From Corynebacterium sp. (lineage in GTDB: Bacteria; Actinomycetota; Actinomycetes; Mycobacteriales; Mycobacteriaceae), in the NCBI GenBank assembly GCA_030527885.1, contig JAUMZY010000006.1, forward strand, positions 35,102 to 99,101: 64,000 nt of DNA, written 5' to 3'. Below are positions 18,473 to 27,828 of this stretch, piece by piece (within the stretch, counting starts at the first letter, position 1; each line of letters starts with the position of its first letter). Position numbers and translations under genes: made by a program. A model generated the notes under the pieces. The model was not told the DNA's origin, ran no database searches, and saw nothing but the letters and a program-made list of their open reading frames with translations.

Positions 18473-18501
18473 TTGTTTTTGCCGGTGAGACGGGCTAATA
18501 T
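18473..18501 (+). promoter_or_regulatory. Predicted rpsB promoter
   Basis: TTGTTT (18473-18478), 17-bp spacer, TAATAT (18496-18501). It implies a leader of about 235 nt before the rpsB ATG, long enough for S2-dependent autoregulation, which is known for rpsB in other bacteria. Confidence 0.45.
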
Positions 18502-18742
18502 AGCACGCTGGCAGCGTGTCTATTTCGCATTTAGCAAATACGATGTACTGACCGTAAAAATACGCGCAATCACGAACCGAAGCACTGGGGCAAAACCAGC
18601 AGCTGACGTGCCGAATCCGACAACGTGGTCCACGCTTCTTGCCTAAAGTTGGGTGGTGTTGCCGGCGGTGTTGATTGCTAGGGTGTGGGCAAAACCCGCA
18701 TGAGTCAAACCGAAAACCTCTGTACAGAAAGGAAGCAACACC

Positions 18743-19618
18743 ATGGCAGTTGTTACCATGCGAGAGCTTCTCGATTCTGGTGTGCACTTTGGGCACCAGA
18801 CTCGCCGTTGGAACCCCAAAATGCGTCGGTTCATCTTCACCGAACGCAACGGCATTTACATCATTGATCTGCAACAAACTCTGACCTACATTGACGAAGC
18901 GTACGAGTTTATTAAAGAAACCGTCGCCCACGGCGGCACCATCTTGTACGTTGGCACCAAGAAGCAAGCTCAAGAACCCATCCAGGTGGAAGCAGAGCGC
19001 ATTGGTATGCCCTACGTGAACCACCGCTGGTTGGGTGGCATGCTCACCAACTTCCAAACCGTTTCCAAGCGACTGCACCGCATGAAGGAACTGCAGGAAA
19101 TGGAAGCAGCCGAAGGTGGCTACGAGGGTCGCACCAAGAAGGAAATCCTCATGCTCACCCGGGAACGCACCAAGCTGGAGCGCGTTCTTGGCGGCATCGC
19201 CGACATGCAGAAAGTGCCCTCCGCATTGTGGGTGGTTGACACCAACAAAGAACACATTGCGGTGAACGAAGCCCACAAGCTCAACATTCCAGTGGTTGCC
19301 ATTTTGGACACCAACTGCGATCCCGATGTGGTGAACTACCCAGTTCCGGGCAACGACGACGCCATTCGTTCCATTGCGGTTCTCACTCGCGTCATTTCCT
19401 CCGCTGTGATTGAAGGCAAGAAGGCTCGGGAAGAACGCGCCCTCGCTGCCGCCAAGGATGCAGCCGGTGATTCCCAGCGGGAAGAAACCGTTGAGGTTGC
19501 CGCCAAGGTCGAGGCACCCACCGAAGTAGCAGCTAAGGTGGAAGCTCCTGCCGAGGTTGCCGCCGAAGCAGCCCCAGAGGCACAAGCGGAAGAGGCTAAG
19601 GCACCAACCGCCGAATAA
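18743..19618 (+). CDS. rpsB: Small ribosomal subunit protein uS2
   Basis: A 291-residue S2 protein. The conserved N-terminus ([19 protein letters not shown]), NPKMRRFIF and the nucleotide-fold-like segments [11 protein letters not shown] and DTNCDPD are intact. It exceeds the usual core of about 250 residues by a C-terminal low-complexity tail with a repeated [13 protein letters not shown] unit (about 248-275) and a Glu/Ala-rich end. S2 assembles late on the 30S subunit and is needed for S1 binding. AGAAAGGAAG ahead of the ATG is a good ribosome-binding site. Confidence 0.97.
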   Translation: MAVVTMRELLDSGVHFGHQTRRWNPKMRRFIFTERNGIYIIDLQQTLTYIDEAYEFIKETVAHGGTILYVGTKKQAQEPIQVEAERIGMPYVNHRWLGGMLTNFQTVSKRLHRMKELQEMEAAEGGYEGRTKKEILMLTRERTKLERVLGGIADMQKVPSALWVVDTNKEHIAVNEAHKLNIPVVAILDTNCDPDVVNYPVPGNDDAIRSIAVLTRVISSAVIEGKKAREERALAAAKDAAGDSQREETVEVAAKVEAPTEVAAKVEAPAEVAAEAAPEAQAEEAKAPTAE

Positions 19619-19636
19619 TACTTGGTTGGACATCAC

Positions 19637-19726
19637 GCCCTCACCACTTCTGTTGCTCGTTATGATACGCACACGCAAAAAGTGGCTGAGGGCTTATGTG
19701 CGGCATACACGCCACGACACATAAGC
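19637..19726 (+). promoter_or_regulatory. Two tandem hairpins between rpsB and tsf
   Basis: Hairpin one pairs GCCCTCACCACTT (19637-19649) with AAGTGGCTGAGGGC (19680-19693), with a single bulge. Hairpin two pairs GCTTATGTG (19692-19700) with CACATAAGC (19718-19726). They share two bases and are followed by an A7T6 run at about 19733-19745. The layout fits termination/attenuation between the two genes. Confidence 0.55.
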
Positions 19727-19777
19727 AGACCTAAAAAAATTTTTTATACCCCCAATACCGAGGAGGATCGCCCCACC

Positions 19778-20605
19778 ATGGCGAATTTCACCGCAGCAGA
19801 CGTTAAAAAGCTCCGGGAGCTGACCGGCGCCGGCATGATCGATTGTAAAAAAGCCCTAGCAGAAACCGACGGCGACTTTGACAAGGCCGTCGAAATCCTG
19901 CGCATCAAAGGCGCCAAGGATGTGGGCAAGCGTGCAGAACGCAACGCCCTCGAAGGCCTCGTTGCCGTGTCCGGCGCCACCATGGTCGAAATCAATGCCG
20001 AAACCGACTTCGTGGCGAAGAACACAGAATTCAAAGAATTCGCCCAGAAGGTTGCCGACGCCGCTGCTGCTGCCAAAGCCAACTCTGAAGAAGAACTGGC
20101 CGCCGTTGTTGTCGATGGCAAGCCTGCCGGCGAAGCCATCCTAGAACTGTCCGCCAAGATAGGCGAGAAGCTGCAACTGCGCCGCGCCGTCACCCTGGAT
20201 GGCGACAACATTTCCGTGTACCTGCACCAGCGTTCCGCCGACCTGCCCCCAGCAGTGGGCGTGCTCATCGCCTACACCGGCACCGGCGAAGCAGCGGAAT
20301 CCGCAGCCCACAACGCCGCAATGCAAGTTGCTGCCCTCAAGGCCCGCTACCTGACCCGCGAAGACGTTCCCGCCGACATTCTCGAAAAAGAACGTTCCAT
20401 TGCGGAAGAAATCACCCGCGAAGAAGGCAAGCCAGAACAAGCCATCCCGAAGATCGTGGAAGGCCGCCTCAACGGCTTCTACAAGGATGTTGTGCTGCTG
20501 GAACAACCCTCCGTTGCTGACAACAAGAAGAACGTGAAGCAACTCATGGATGAAGCCGGTGTGACCATCACCAGCTTCGCCCGCTTCGAAGTTGGCCAGC
20601 GCTAA
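19778..20605 (+). CDS. tsf: Elongation factor Ts
   Basis: A 275-residue EF-Ts, the guanine-nucleotide exchange factor for EF-Tu. The N-terminal UBA-like domain ([31 protein letters not shown]) and the TDFVAKN motif (about residues 78-84) that contacts EF-Tu are present. The start is the ATG at 19778, which follows an AGGAGG ribosome-binding site by 11 bp; an apparent upstream extension from 19622 lies within the hairpin region and is not coding. A strong terminator follows the stop. Confidence 0.97.
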   Translation: MANFTAADVKKLRELTGAGMIDCKKALAETDGDFDKAVEILRIKGAKDVGKRAERNALEGLVAVSGATMVEINAETDFVAKNTEFKEFAQKVADAAAAAKANSEEELAAVVVDGKPAGEAILELSAKIGEKLQLRRAVTLDGDNISVYLHQRSADLPPAVGVLIAYTGTGEAAESAAHNAAMQVAALKARYLTREDVPADILEKERSIAEEITREEGKPEQAIPKIVEGRLNGFYKDVVLLEQPSVADNKKNVKQLMDEAGVTITSFARFEVGQR

Positions 20606-20610
20606 CACAA

Positions 20611-20656
20611 CCCCGAAAACTGCTTCCTGGTCTGACCGTGGGAGCAGTTTTTTGCT
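20611..20656 (+). terminator. Terminator of tsf
   Basis: AAAACTGCTTCC and GGGAGCAGTTTT pair across a 12-nt loop and end in TTTTTT, directly after the tsf stop. The 11-bp repeat at 20654-20664 begins at its 3' edge. Confidence 0.8.
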
Positions 20657-20664
20657 TTTCGACG
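20654..20664 (+). repeat. 11-bp repeat copy
   Basis: Exact GCTTTTCGACG, followed by C, abutting the T-run of the tsf terminator. Confidence 0.7.
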
Positions 20665-20801
20665 CTCCACCTCCGCGTGATTCAGTGGGTATTACACGCA
20701 TCTAGGGGGTAGAATCTGTTCCGCAAGCCCGACCGCCATCAGATGATCGGGGGTGGGGCCCGTCGATAAGCAACCATAAGCGGGAAAGGCACACCTCACC
20801 A

Positions 20802-21530
20802 ATGACCGAAAACCTCACCAAGCGCTCTGGCTACAAACGAGTAATGCTTAAGCTTGGGGGTGAAATGTTCGGCGGAGGATCTGTCGGCATTGATCCTGAC
20901 GTAGTCGCCAACGTGGCAAAACAAATAGCCAGCGTAGCCCGCGACGGCATACAAGTAGCAGTTGTCATCGGCGGCGGCAACTTCTTCCGCGGCGCCCAAC
21001 TCCAACAACGCGGCCTCGACCGCAACCGCTCCGACTACATGGGCATGCTCGGCACCGTCATGAACTGCCTCGCCCTCCAAGACTTCCTCGAACGCGAAGG
21101 AATCGACTGCCGCGTCCAAACCGCCATCAACATGGCCCAAGTCGCCGAACCCTACCTACCCCTACGAGCCAAACGCCACCTTGACAAAGGACGTGTCGTC
21201 ATCTTCGGCGCCGGCATGGGTATGCCATACTTCTCCACCGACACCACCGCCGCCCAACGCGCCCTCGAAATCGACTGCGAAGTACTCCTCATGGCCAAAG
21301 GCGTCGACGGCATATACTCCGACGACCCCCGCACCAACCCCAACGCCGAACTCTTCCACGACATCACCCCCCGCGAAGTCATCGAAAAAGGCCTCAAAGT
21401 CGCCGACGCCACCGCCTTCTCCCTCTGCATGGACAACAACATGCCCATCCTCGTCTTCAACCTACTCGTAGAAGGCAACATCGCCCGCGCCTGCTCCGGC
21501 ATCCAAATCGGCACCCTCGTCCAGTCATAA
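20802..21530 (+). CDS. pyrH: Uridylate kinase
   Basis: A 242-residue UMP kinase of the amino-acid-kinase fold: [10 protein letters not shown] (ATP-binding Lys near residue 15), [25 protein letters not shown], and [17 protein letters not shown] near 166-182. It phosphorylates UMP to UDP, the committed step to all pyrimidine nucleotides. A TAGAAT -10 candidate (20710-20715) with a weak -35 lies about 90 bp upstream, so pyrH is probably transcribed apart from tsf. frr follows after 180 bp, the usual order. Confidence 0.97.
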   Translation: MTENLTKRSGYKRVMLKLGGEMFGGGSVGIDPDVVANVAKQIASVARDGIQVAVVIGGGNFFRGAQLQQRGLDRNRSDYMGMLGTVMNCLALQDFLEREGIDCRVQTAINMAQVAEPYLPLRAKRHLDKGRVVIFGAGMGMPYFSTDTTAAQRALEIDCEVLLMAKGVDGIYSDDPRTNPNAELFHDITPREVIEKGLKVADATAFSLCMDNNMPILVFNLLVEGNIARACSGIQIGTLVQS

Positions 21531-21711
21531 CACCCCAACAACCAGTACAAAAAGCTGCTGCTAAAATTCGCATGTAGTTTCTCTAACCTGCCGCTTATTG
21601 CTAGCCTAAGAGAGAAGCGTATGTAAACCTGCCAGCTCACGTTTACTGCACACACAACCCCTATGGTGTGGCCCCACGCCTGACTAAAAATCAAACACAA
21701 AGGAATACCCC

Positions 21712-22269
21712 ATGATCGACGAGATTTTGCTGGAATGCGAAGAACACATGAGCACCACCGTGGACCGCACCCGCGAAGACCTCACCACCATTCGCACCGG
21801 CCGGGCCAACCCCGCCATGTTCAATGGCGTCGTCGCCGATTACTACGGTGTGCCCACCCCCATTACCCAAATGGCCACCGTCTCCGTACCAGAAGCACGC
21901 ATGCTGCTGATTAAGCCGTACGAAATGTCCGTCATGAACGAAATCGAAAACGCCATCCGCAACTCCGACCTAGGCGTTAACCCCACCAACGACGGCCAAG
22001 TACTCCGCGTCACCATCCCCCAACTCACCGAAGAACGACGCAAAGACATGGTCAAACTCGCCAAATCCAAAGGCGAAGACGGCAAAATCGCCATCCGCAA
22101 CGTACGCCGCAAAGGCATGGACCAACTAAAGAAAATCCAAAAAGACGGCGACGCCGGCGAAGACGAAGTCCAAGCAGCAGAAAAAGAACTCGACAAAGTC
22201 ACCCAAAAATACGTCGCCGCCATCGACGAAGTCGTCAGCAAGAAAGAAGCAGAATTACTGGAGGTTTAA
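21712..22269 (+). CDS. frr: Ribosome-recycling factor
   Basis: A 185-residue RRF. The typical pattern is seen: [16 protein letters not shown] (about 25-40), [14 protein letters not shown]-like [42 protein letters not shown] and the helical arm [24 protein letters not shown] with EF-G splits post-termination ribosomes. It has normal length, an AAAGGAA ribosome-binding site and a terminator immediately downstream. Confidence 0.97.
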   Translation: MIDEILLECEEHMSTTVDRTREDLTTIRTGRANPAMFNGVVADYYGVPTPITQMATVSVPEARMLLIKPYEMSVMNEIENAIRNSDLGVNPTNDGQVLRVTIPQLTEERRKDMVKLAKSKGEDGKIAIRNVRRKGMDQLKKIQKDGDAGEDEVQAAEKELDKVTQKYVAAIDEVVSKKEAELLEV

Positions 22270-22300
22270 CCGGTTTCCCACCACAACCTAAACACCGTAA

Positions 22301-22338
22301 TCCCCAGGGACAACTACCACCATCCTTGGGGGCTTTTT
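22301..22338 (+). terminator. Terminator of frr
   Basis: TCCCCAGGGA and TCCTTGGGGG form a stem around an about 12-nt loop, followed by CTTTTTC. It lies 30 bp after the frr stop. Confidence 0.7.
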
Positions 22339-22397
22339 CAAGGGCCAACAACAAAGCTTGAACAGCTCCGCACGAGCTACAGAAAGACTTGAGCACA

Positions 22398-23291
22398 ATG
22401 AAGAAACATCCACCACATATGCCCAAGCCAAAAAACTCCGCCGGGCGAGACCTCAAAATCGCCATCCCGGTAGGATTCGGGCTCTTTGCCATCGTGCTCC
22501 TCGCAGTCTTCATCATCCCCTTCGGCTGGTACCCACTCGTAGCCATAGCCATATTCATGGCCCAATGGGAAGTCATCACCCGCATCAGCGAAACTGGCTA
22601 CGTCGTACAACGCTGGTGGCTCCTCTTCGGCGGCCAACTCATGCTCTGGCTATCCTGGCCCTTCGGCACCAAAGGCCTCGTATCCGGCTACGTCGCCGCA
22701 GTACTACTACTAATGTTCTCCCGGTTGTTCTACATCACCCCAACCGACGCCTCCGCCAGCCACCTACAGCACGGACCCAAAAACTACGTCCGCGACACCT
22801 CCATGGGCATCTTCGTTCTCACCTGGATACCCCTCTTCGGCAGTTTCGCCGCCATGATGAGCCTCCTCCGCGGCCACCACGACGTACCTGGTTCCATGTT
22901 CATCATCACCTTCATGCTCTGCGTCATCGCCTCCGACACCGGTGGCTACATAGCCGGCGTCATGTTCGGCTCTCACGCTATGGCTCCCACCGTTAGTCCC
23001 AAAAAATCCTGGGAAGGCTTCGCAGGCTCTATACTCTTCGGCGCAGTCACAGGCGCACTCGCCGTCCAATACCTCCTCTACTACGACTGGTGGTGGGGTG
23101 TTCTTCTCGGAATCGGACTCGTCGTCTGCGCCACCCTAGGTGACCTCCTCGAATCACAATTTAAACGAGAACTTGGCATCAAAGACATGTCCAACATGAT
23201 CCCCGGCCATGGTGGTGTCATGGACCGCCTTGACGGAATGCTCCCCTCCGCAATGGTTACTTGGCTAGTGCTTTCTTTCATCGCCGTATAA
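22398..23291 (+). CDS. cdsA: Phosphatidate cytidylyltransferase (CDP-diglyceride synthase)
   Basis: A 297-residue integral membrane enzyme with about seven to eight hydrophobic segments. The family signature near the C-terminus is clear: SPKKSWEGFAGSILFG and then LESQFKRELGIKDMSNMIPGHGGVMDRLD. It makes CDP-diacylglycerol from phosphatidate and CTP, the branch point to phosphatidylinositol and cardiolipin. A TTG at 22389 is an alternative start. It follows the frr terminator and converges with the LapA-like gene. Confidence 0.95.
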   Translation: MKKHPPHMPKPKNSAGRDLKIAIPVGFGLFAIVLLAVFIIPFGWYPLVAIAIFMAQWEVITRISETGYVVQRWWLLFGGQLMLWLSWPFGTKGLVSGYVAAVLLLMFSRLFYITPTDASASHLQHGPKNYVRDTSMGIFVLTWIPLFGSFAAMMSLLRGHHDVPGSMFIITFMLCVIASDTGGYIAGVMFGSHAMAPTVSPKKSWEGFAGSILFGAVTGALAVQYLLYYDWWWGVLLGIGLVVCATLGDLLESQFKRELGIKDMSNMIPGHGGVMDRLDGMLPSAMVTWLVLSFIAV

Positions 23292-23398
23292 CCCCACACC
23301 AACAACACCCCACCAAAAAGCGGATTAAAAAGCCAACAAGCAATAACAAAACTCGGCACCAATAACCATCGGCGCCGGGATTATCTCATACAACAGGA

Positions 23399-23932
23399 CT
23401 ACTTCTTAGTGATCTGGCGGCGCAACTGGAACATACGCACCCCGCCAACCAACGCCATGATGAGCGCCCCACCAATAGCAGCCAACAAGAAACCAATACC
23501 AGCTGGGAACGTAAAATTCCATGCAAACAACACCAATTCCACCGGCTCCTGATTCTGCATAATAAAAACCAACAGCACAATCAACAGCAACGCACCAGCA
23601 ATCAACGCCACCCACGTACCACCCGCAAACGAGCCTTTTACCAACTGCTTTTCCGGTTTAGCAGGCTTGGTTGATTTGGTAGGCTTCGCAGGTTTCCCAG
23701 CCTGTGCCTCATCTTGCGGCACCACCGCAGCAGAATCTGTGGCAGAAGAATCCGCGCTTATATCATCAGCAATCACAGGCTCCGCGCCGGCCAGGTCTTC
23801 TGATGTGGCAACAGCAGACAAATCATCAGAGGTGACAGGCTCGGCTGGTGATGATGCCAACCGCGCATTGTCCTGTGTACCGCTAGCAGGAGTTTCCGAT
23901 GCCATGTCAGCATCCTTAGAGTTTTTAGCCAT
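23399..23932 (-). CDS. LapA/DUF1049-like membrane protein
   Basis: A 177-residue protein. The first 90 residues are a hydrophilic, Ala/Glu/Ser-rich region without fold, ending in a Lys/Pro repeat (KPAKPTKSTKPAKPEK, about 87-102). Two membrane segments follow (about 113-131 and 145-166), the second preceded by QNQEPVELVLFAWNF, the hallmark of DUF1049/LapA proteins. In other bacteria LapA is linked to lipopolysaccharide assembly; here it would have another, unknown, envelope role. The ATG at 23932 is chosen over a start three codons upstream. It converges with cdsA and diverges from rlmN. Confidence 0.75.
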   Translation of the reverse strand: MAKNSKDADMASETPASGTQDNARLASSPAEPVTSDDLSAVATSEDLAGAEPVIADDISADSSATDSAAVVPQDEAQAGKPAKPTKSTKPAKPEKQLVKGSFAGGTWVALIAGALLLIVLLVFIMQNQEPVELVLFAWNFTFPAGIGFLLAAIGGALIMALVGGVRMFQLRRQITKK

Positions 23933-24033
23933 GATTATCATTCAACTTCAGTTCAAGCTGGAACACAATTAATGGGGGTAGAGTTTATAAAAAAGTAATC
24001 CACCACGAACCTGTAACCCGGGCAGACCGGGGC

Positions 24034-24044
24034 GTCGAAAAGCA
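24034..24044 (-). repeat. 11-bp repeat copy
   Basis: Exact CGTCGAAAAGC, preceded by G, between the LapA-like gene and rlmN. Confidence 0.7.
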
Positions 24045-24131
24045 TGAAGCAGCACGCGACAACCCGCACCCACCAATGTCAGCTCACGCCAAATCGACGT
24101 GGGAATAAAAACATGACATGATTACTACACT

Positions 24132-25238
24132 ATGGCTACCACCATCCCCCTCAACTTCTCCACCCCCCGCCGCGCAATGCCACCCAAGCATTTCGCCGAC
24201 CTCACACCAGACGAGCGCATCACGGCACTGGGGGAACTAGGCTTACCCAAATTCCGCGTCAACCAACTAGCCAAACACTACTACGGCCGGCTGGAAGCAG
24301 ACCCCAACACCATGACGGACCTCCCAGCCGCCGCCCGCACCCAAGTAGCAGACGCACTGTTTCCCACGCTGATGACACCCGTGCGCCAAGTCGCCGCCGA
24401 CGACGGCGAAACCCAAAAAACCCTGTGGCGCCTCCACGACGGCACCCTCCTAGAATCCGTCCTCATGCGCTACACCAACCGCGCCACCCTGTGCATATCC
24501 TCCCAAGCCGGCTGCGGCATGGCCTGCCCCTTCTGCGCCACCGGCCAAGCCGGGTTGGACCGCAACCTATCCACCGGCGAAATCGTTGACCAAGTCCGTG
24601 CCGCAGCCGTCACCATGGCCGCCGAAGGTAGCCGACTCACCAACATCGTCTTCATGGGCATGGGCGAACCCCTCGCCAACTACAAACGAGTGGTATCCGC
24701 AGTACGCCAAATCACTGCTCCTGTGCCCAATGGTTTCGGCATTTCCCAACGCAACGTCACCGTATCCACCGTGGGCGTCGCCCCTGCCATCCGCAAACTT
24801 GCCGACGAAGACCTATCCGTCACTCTCGCCGTCTCCCTACACACTCCCGATGACGAACTACGCGACACCCTCGTACCAGTCAATAACCGCTGGTCCGTTG
24901 CAGAAGTACTCGACGCCGCCGCCTACTATGCCGACCGCTCCAACCGGCGCGTATCCATCGAATACGCCCTCATCCGCGACATCAACGACCACGGATGGCG
25001 CGCCGACATGCTGGGCAAAAAACTCCGCAAAGCCCTAGGCAGCAAAGCCCACGTCAACCTCATCCCGCTCAACCCCACACCCGGGTCCAAATGGGACGCC
25101 TCACCACGAGAACGACAAGAAGAATTTGTACGCCGCGTCATAGCCCAAGGCGTCACCTGCACTGTACGCGACACCAAGGGACAAGAAATAGCCGCTGCCT
25201 GCGGACAGTTAGCGGCAGAAAACCGCGTAACTGCCTAA
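24132..25238 (+). CDS. rlmN: Dual-specificity 23S rRNA/tRNA adenine-C2 methyltransferase
   Basis: A 368-residue radical-SAM enzyme. The iron-sulfur cluster motif is C128-GMA-C132-PF-C135; further features are [12 protein letters not shown], the [17 protein letters not shown] loop and the C-terminal EIAAACGQL, whose Cys forms the methylated intermediate. It modifies A2503 of 23S rRNA and A37 of some tRNAs. The ATG at 24132 has no clear ribosome-binding site. It is monocistronic by context, followed by a repeat copy and the convergent triple-CAP gene. Confidence 0.95.
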   Translation: MATTIPLNFSTPRRAMPPKHFADLTPDERITALGELGLPKFRVNQLAKHYYGRLEADPNTMTDLPAAARTQVADALFPTLMTPVRQVAADDGETQKTLWRLHDGTLLESVLMRYTNRATLCISSQAGCGMACPFCATGQAGLDRNLSTGEIVDQVRAAAVTMAAEGSRLTNIVFMGMGEPLANYKRVVSAVRQITAPVPNGFGISQRNVTVSTVGVAPAIRKLADEDLSVTLAVSLHTPDDELRDTLVPVNNRWSVAEVLDAAAYYADRSNRRVSIEYALIRDINDHGWRADMLGKKLRKALGSKAHVNLIPLNPTPGSKWDASPRERQEEFVRRVIAQGVTCTVRDTKGQEIAAACGQLAAENRVTA

Positions 25239-25330
25239 CAATAGGGCAGCGGCTAAAAAGGGGGAGACTATTCCGGTGGGGTGCTTTGCGGAGCTTTCCC
25301 GGGGCTGGGGAGCCCAACCTCAGCGTTTTG

Positions 25331-25341
25331 CGTCGAAAAGC
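25331..25341 (-). repeat. 11-bp repeat copy
   Basis: Exact CGTCGAAAAGC, preceded by G, in the convergent gap between rlmN and the triple-CAP gene. Confidence 0.7.
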
Positions 25342-25382
25342 CCCGCGCCGGGGATGGCCGGGGGCGGGGCTAGCTGGGTCGG

Positions 25383-26900
25383 TTAGCTCTGGGGAATGAT
25401 CGCAGCAACACCGAAATAGTTATTGTGCTGCGCCAAGGCCACGCCGACCTTGGTGGCGGTGGGGGAGAACAGCACGTTTTTGCTTTCTTCCTTCGCCAAC
25501 CAGGCATCCACTGCGGCGATGGGGTCTTCTTCCAGCGCAAAGATTTCCTGCACCGGCAAGGTGTACCACACCTGCTGGCTGCGGCTGAAGGCATCAGCCT
25601 TGGATTGCATGCGTTCCTGCAGGCTGGTGTCGAAGATGAGTGGCTTCAGGCTCTTCTTGGCGCGTTCCGCATTGACCTTCTTCACGATCGCATCAATGCG
25701 CTGCTGGTTATTGTTGAGCGCCACGCCTTCGGTCAGTGGGCGGGCCGAAACAATCCACCGGTTGCCGTCTTGCACCAGGCCGATGGCCATGTGGGTGTAT
25801 TGCTTTCCGGTGAGGATGAAGCGGAAGCCCTCGTTGTTTTGCCATTGGCTCACCACATCCAAGGGGTCTTCGCTGGCACCAACAGCCCGACGAATACCCT
25901 GGTAGTAGAGCTTATGGCTGGCTTTCATGTGTTGCGCCCACTGTTGCTCTTCTGGGTTGAAGGCTGGGGCCAGTTGCAGTGGTGCTGCGCCTTGGGCTGC
26001 GCGTGCGGCGTTGATTTTTTCCACGAGTTTTGCCATGCGCTGTTCATTGGTGGACAGTGCGCGGCCTTCGGTTTGGAAGCGAATGAAACCGCCCCACCAA
26101 TCCCCGTTGGTGGCCAGCCCGATGCCCACCTTGGTCACATCGGCGCGTTCCGCCAGCTTCTGGAAGTACGAATTGCTGGCCAGCACTTCTTTGTAGGCTG
26201 CGACTGGTTCGGCACCGCTGATGATAACCACCTGGCCGGAACTGTCGGAAACCGTGCCGCCGGCTTTGATGAATTCTTCTGCACGCACCTGCTCCGGCAC
26301 GCTCAGTGCGGTGTCCAAGGTTACTGGTTTGAGACCTTTGGCTTGCCGGTTGCGGTTGATTTCATCCAAGAGGCGTTGGATTTGCTGCTTGGTGTTTTTC
26401 GGGGTTTCCGCTGGCTTGGTGGTGGCCGTGGGCTTCGGTGTTTGGGGGTTGCTGCTATTGCTTGTTGACGCACTCCCGGTGCCAGATTCTTGGTTATCTT
26501 TGCCGTTGGTCTGGGTTGGGGGAGCAGGGTTGGCTGTCGCGGTTGACTGCTCTGAGGTGGTGGGGAACGGAACCTCCGTTGAGGGGGTAGCCGATGGGGT
26601 TTGGCGTGATGACAGTTGATTTGCCGAACTTGCCGAACCGGACTTAGATAAAGTAGCGGCTGCGGCAAACACTGCTGCCAGCAAGGAGATCACGGGAATC
26701 GCCGGGCCCAAGATCCGCAGAATGTTATCGGGGATTCCGGGGATTGCCAGATTATCGGAGCTTAATTGTGCCTGGTGTGATTGTGCCTGCTGCGGGGTGG
26801 CGGAAGCGGTCACGGTGTGGCTGCCGCACATGATGCTGGGCACCAGGATGAACACGAGGCTGCGGTGCTTCCAGTTACGGGTGGTCGGGTTGTGGGACAT
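25383..26900 (-). CDS. Secreted or anchored protein with three degenerate CAP-like domains
   Basis: A 505-residue protein. A signal peptide (about 1-33, LVFILVPSIMCGSHTVTASA) and a second hydrophobic stretch (about 61-84) precede a Ser/Thr/Pro-rich linker (86-168). Then come three similar units at about 173-285, 293-390 and 400-505, each beginning like a CAP/SCP domain (LLDEINRNRQAKGLKPVTLD; LVEKINAARAAQGAAPLQL; IVKKVNAERAKKSLKPLIFD) and ending in VGIGLA or VGVALA strands with a Trp or Phe. The last keeps KNVLFSPTATKVGVAL, similar to the CAP HRxNIL segment. The usual CAP histidines appear lost, so a binding role is more likely than catalysis. The ATG at 26900 has a strong AAGGAGAG site 5 nt away. 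Confidence 0.7.
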   Translation of the reverse strand: MSHNPTTRNWKHRSLVFILVPSIMCGSHTVTASATPQQAQSHQAQLSSDNLAIPGIPDNILRILGPAIPVISLLAAVFAAAATLSKSGSASSANQLSSRQTPSATPSTEVPFPTTSEQSTATANPAPPTQTNGKDNQESGTGSASTSNSSNPQTPKPTATTKPAETPKNTKQQIQRLLDEINRNRQAKGLKPVTLDTALSVPEQVRAEEFIKAGGTVSDSSGQVVIISGAEPVAAYKEVLASNSYFQKLAERADVTKVGIGLATNGDWWGGFIRFQTEGRALSTNEQRMAKLVEKINAARAAQGAAPLQLAPAFNPEEQQWAQHMKASHKLYYQGIRRAVGASEDPLDVVSQWQNNEGFRFILTGKQYTHMAIGLVQDGNRWIVSARPLTEGVALNNNQQRIDAIVKKVNAERAKKSLKPLIFDTSLQERMQSKADAFSRSQQVWYTLPVQEIFALEEDPIAAVDAWLAKEESKNVLFSPTATKVGVALAQHNNYFGVAAIIPQS

Positions 26901-26980
26901 CAATACTCTCCTTAAATAATCCGAAGTATTCTTTGGATTTATATAAGTATATCCCTAGATTATTCTGAAATTCATATTTC

Positions 26981-26991
26981 GCTTTTCGACG
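26981..26991 (+). repeat. 11-bp repeat copy
   Basis: Exact GCTTTTCGACG, about 80 bp upstream of the triple-CAP gene start and near the DUF2631 terminator. Confidence 0.7.
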
Positions 26992-27013
26992 AATACCCCC
27001 AGACCACCACGCA

Positions 27014-27043
27014 TAAAAAACTACCCACCATTTGGTGGGTAGT
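27014..27043 (-). terminator. Terminator of the DUF2631 gene
   Basis: ACTACCCACC (27020-27029) and GGTGGGTAGT (27034-27043) are exact complements; read on the minus strand the stem is followed by TTTTTT. It lies 28 bp past the DUF2631 stop codon. Confidence 0.85.
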
Positions 27044-27070
27044 AATAAAACAAAAAGTACGTTGTGGTTG

Positions 27071-27499
27071 TTACTTCTGATCCAACGACCGTAGATGCGA
27101 CACCCGCGACGGCTCAATATTCAAAGCCCGCAATTCCTTATCGCTCAACTCCGCATACGGGCCAGTGCAGGTAGCCTGCAAATACGTCCACTCAGGTTCC
27201 ACATGGCCCAATGGCTTATTATGCGCGGTCAACGTGCGGGCCTGCTTACCTTTAGGCTCAAACAGCTGAATGAGCAGACCAACAACAATCAACGCAGTAA
27301 ACGTGAACAAGAAAATAGTCTCCACGTGGCCCTTGTGGTTACCGAAGTTGTACCCCAGCAATACAAACACACTGATCCACCCGGAAATTTGTACTGCATT
27401 ACGACCAATATGATGCCAACCCCATGCTGCCGAAGGCTCATTTAAGGTAGAAACACCATTATGAACTTCAGGGGCAATCTCATGATGAGAACCGGCCAC
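27071..27499 (-). CDS. DUF2631 membrane protein
   Basis: A 142-residue protein with two membrane segments (about 37-55 and 62-79) preceded by EPSAAWGWHHIGRNAVQISG, a conserved pattern of the DUF2631 family. The C-terminal 60 residues are soluble and charged. Its location divergent from dxr matches other actinobacteria. Function is unknown. TCCTTATC upstream reads as GATAAGGA, a good ribosome-binding site. A strong terminator follows. Confidence 0.85.
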   Translation of the reverse strand: MAGSHHEIAPEVHNGVSTLNEPSAAWGWHHIGRNAVQISGWISVFVLLGYNFGNHKGHVETIFLFTFTALIVVGLLIQLFEPKGKQARTLTAHNKPLGHVEPEWTYLQATCTGPYAELSDKELRALNIEPSRVSHLRSLDQK

Positions 27500-27828
27500 G
27501 TTCTTCTCCTTATCTCAAACCCACACGGCCCAGGGGCATGGGGTAACACTACTGGTAAGAAACACAAACCACACGCATGTGTGATGAACTAAATATCACC
27601 CTCATTTTGGCACAACTACCCGCATAAAGCGACATCAGGACAATAAAAACCATAATTGTGGCGCTCTTCACAACAAGGATGACCAGTGTAAACCCAAAAA
27701 CCCACCCCCGTATAAAAATAATCAATCTAAAGTAGGTACACGTTAGGGGGTAGCCCATGGGCTAATTACCTGCATATAGAGATATAAATAAAAACCGTAA
27801 ATAAAGCAAAGATGAAACAATAAGATAT
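27500..27828. other. Divergent DUF2631-dxr regulatory region
   Basis: 329 bp, AT-rich, with no gene. It contains a perfect 14-bp palindrome TAGCCCATGGGCTA at 27751-27764, 65 bp before the dxr start, and a short CACAC/GTGTG hairpin near 27571-27584. Promoters for both flanking genes must lie here; no unambiguous -35/-10 pair stands out. Confidence 0.45.

Larger units (their letters stand above)
18291..18742. other. Gene-free region ahead of rpsB
   Basis: About 450 bp without a convincing gene. It contains a DnaA box (18403-18411), a copy of the 11-bp repeat (18443-18453), a predicted rpsB promoter (18473-18501) and a short hairpin CACGCTGGCAGCGTG at 18504-18518 right at the predicted transcript start. 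The rest, about 18520-18740, would be an untranslated leader of rpsB. Confidence 0.5.

Noticed and set aside
18287-19678. 463-codon minus-strand reading across rpsB
   Set aside because: It is antisense to a certain ribosomal protein gene, with His/Gly/Phe-rich composition typical of shadows.
19622-19777. N-terminal extension of tsf by 52 codons
   Set aside because: It is entirely made of the intergenic hairpins; the ATG at 19778 has an AGGAGG site and matches EF-Ts.
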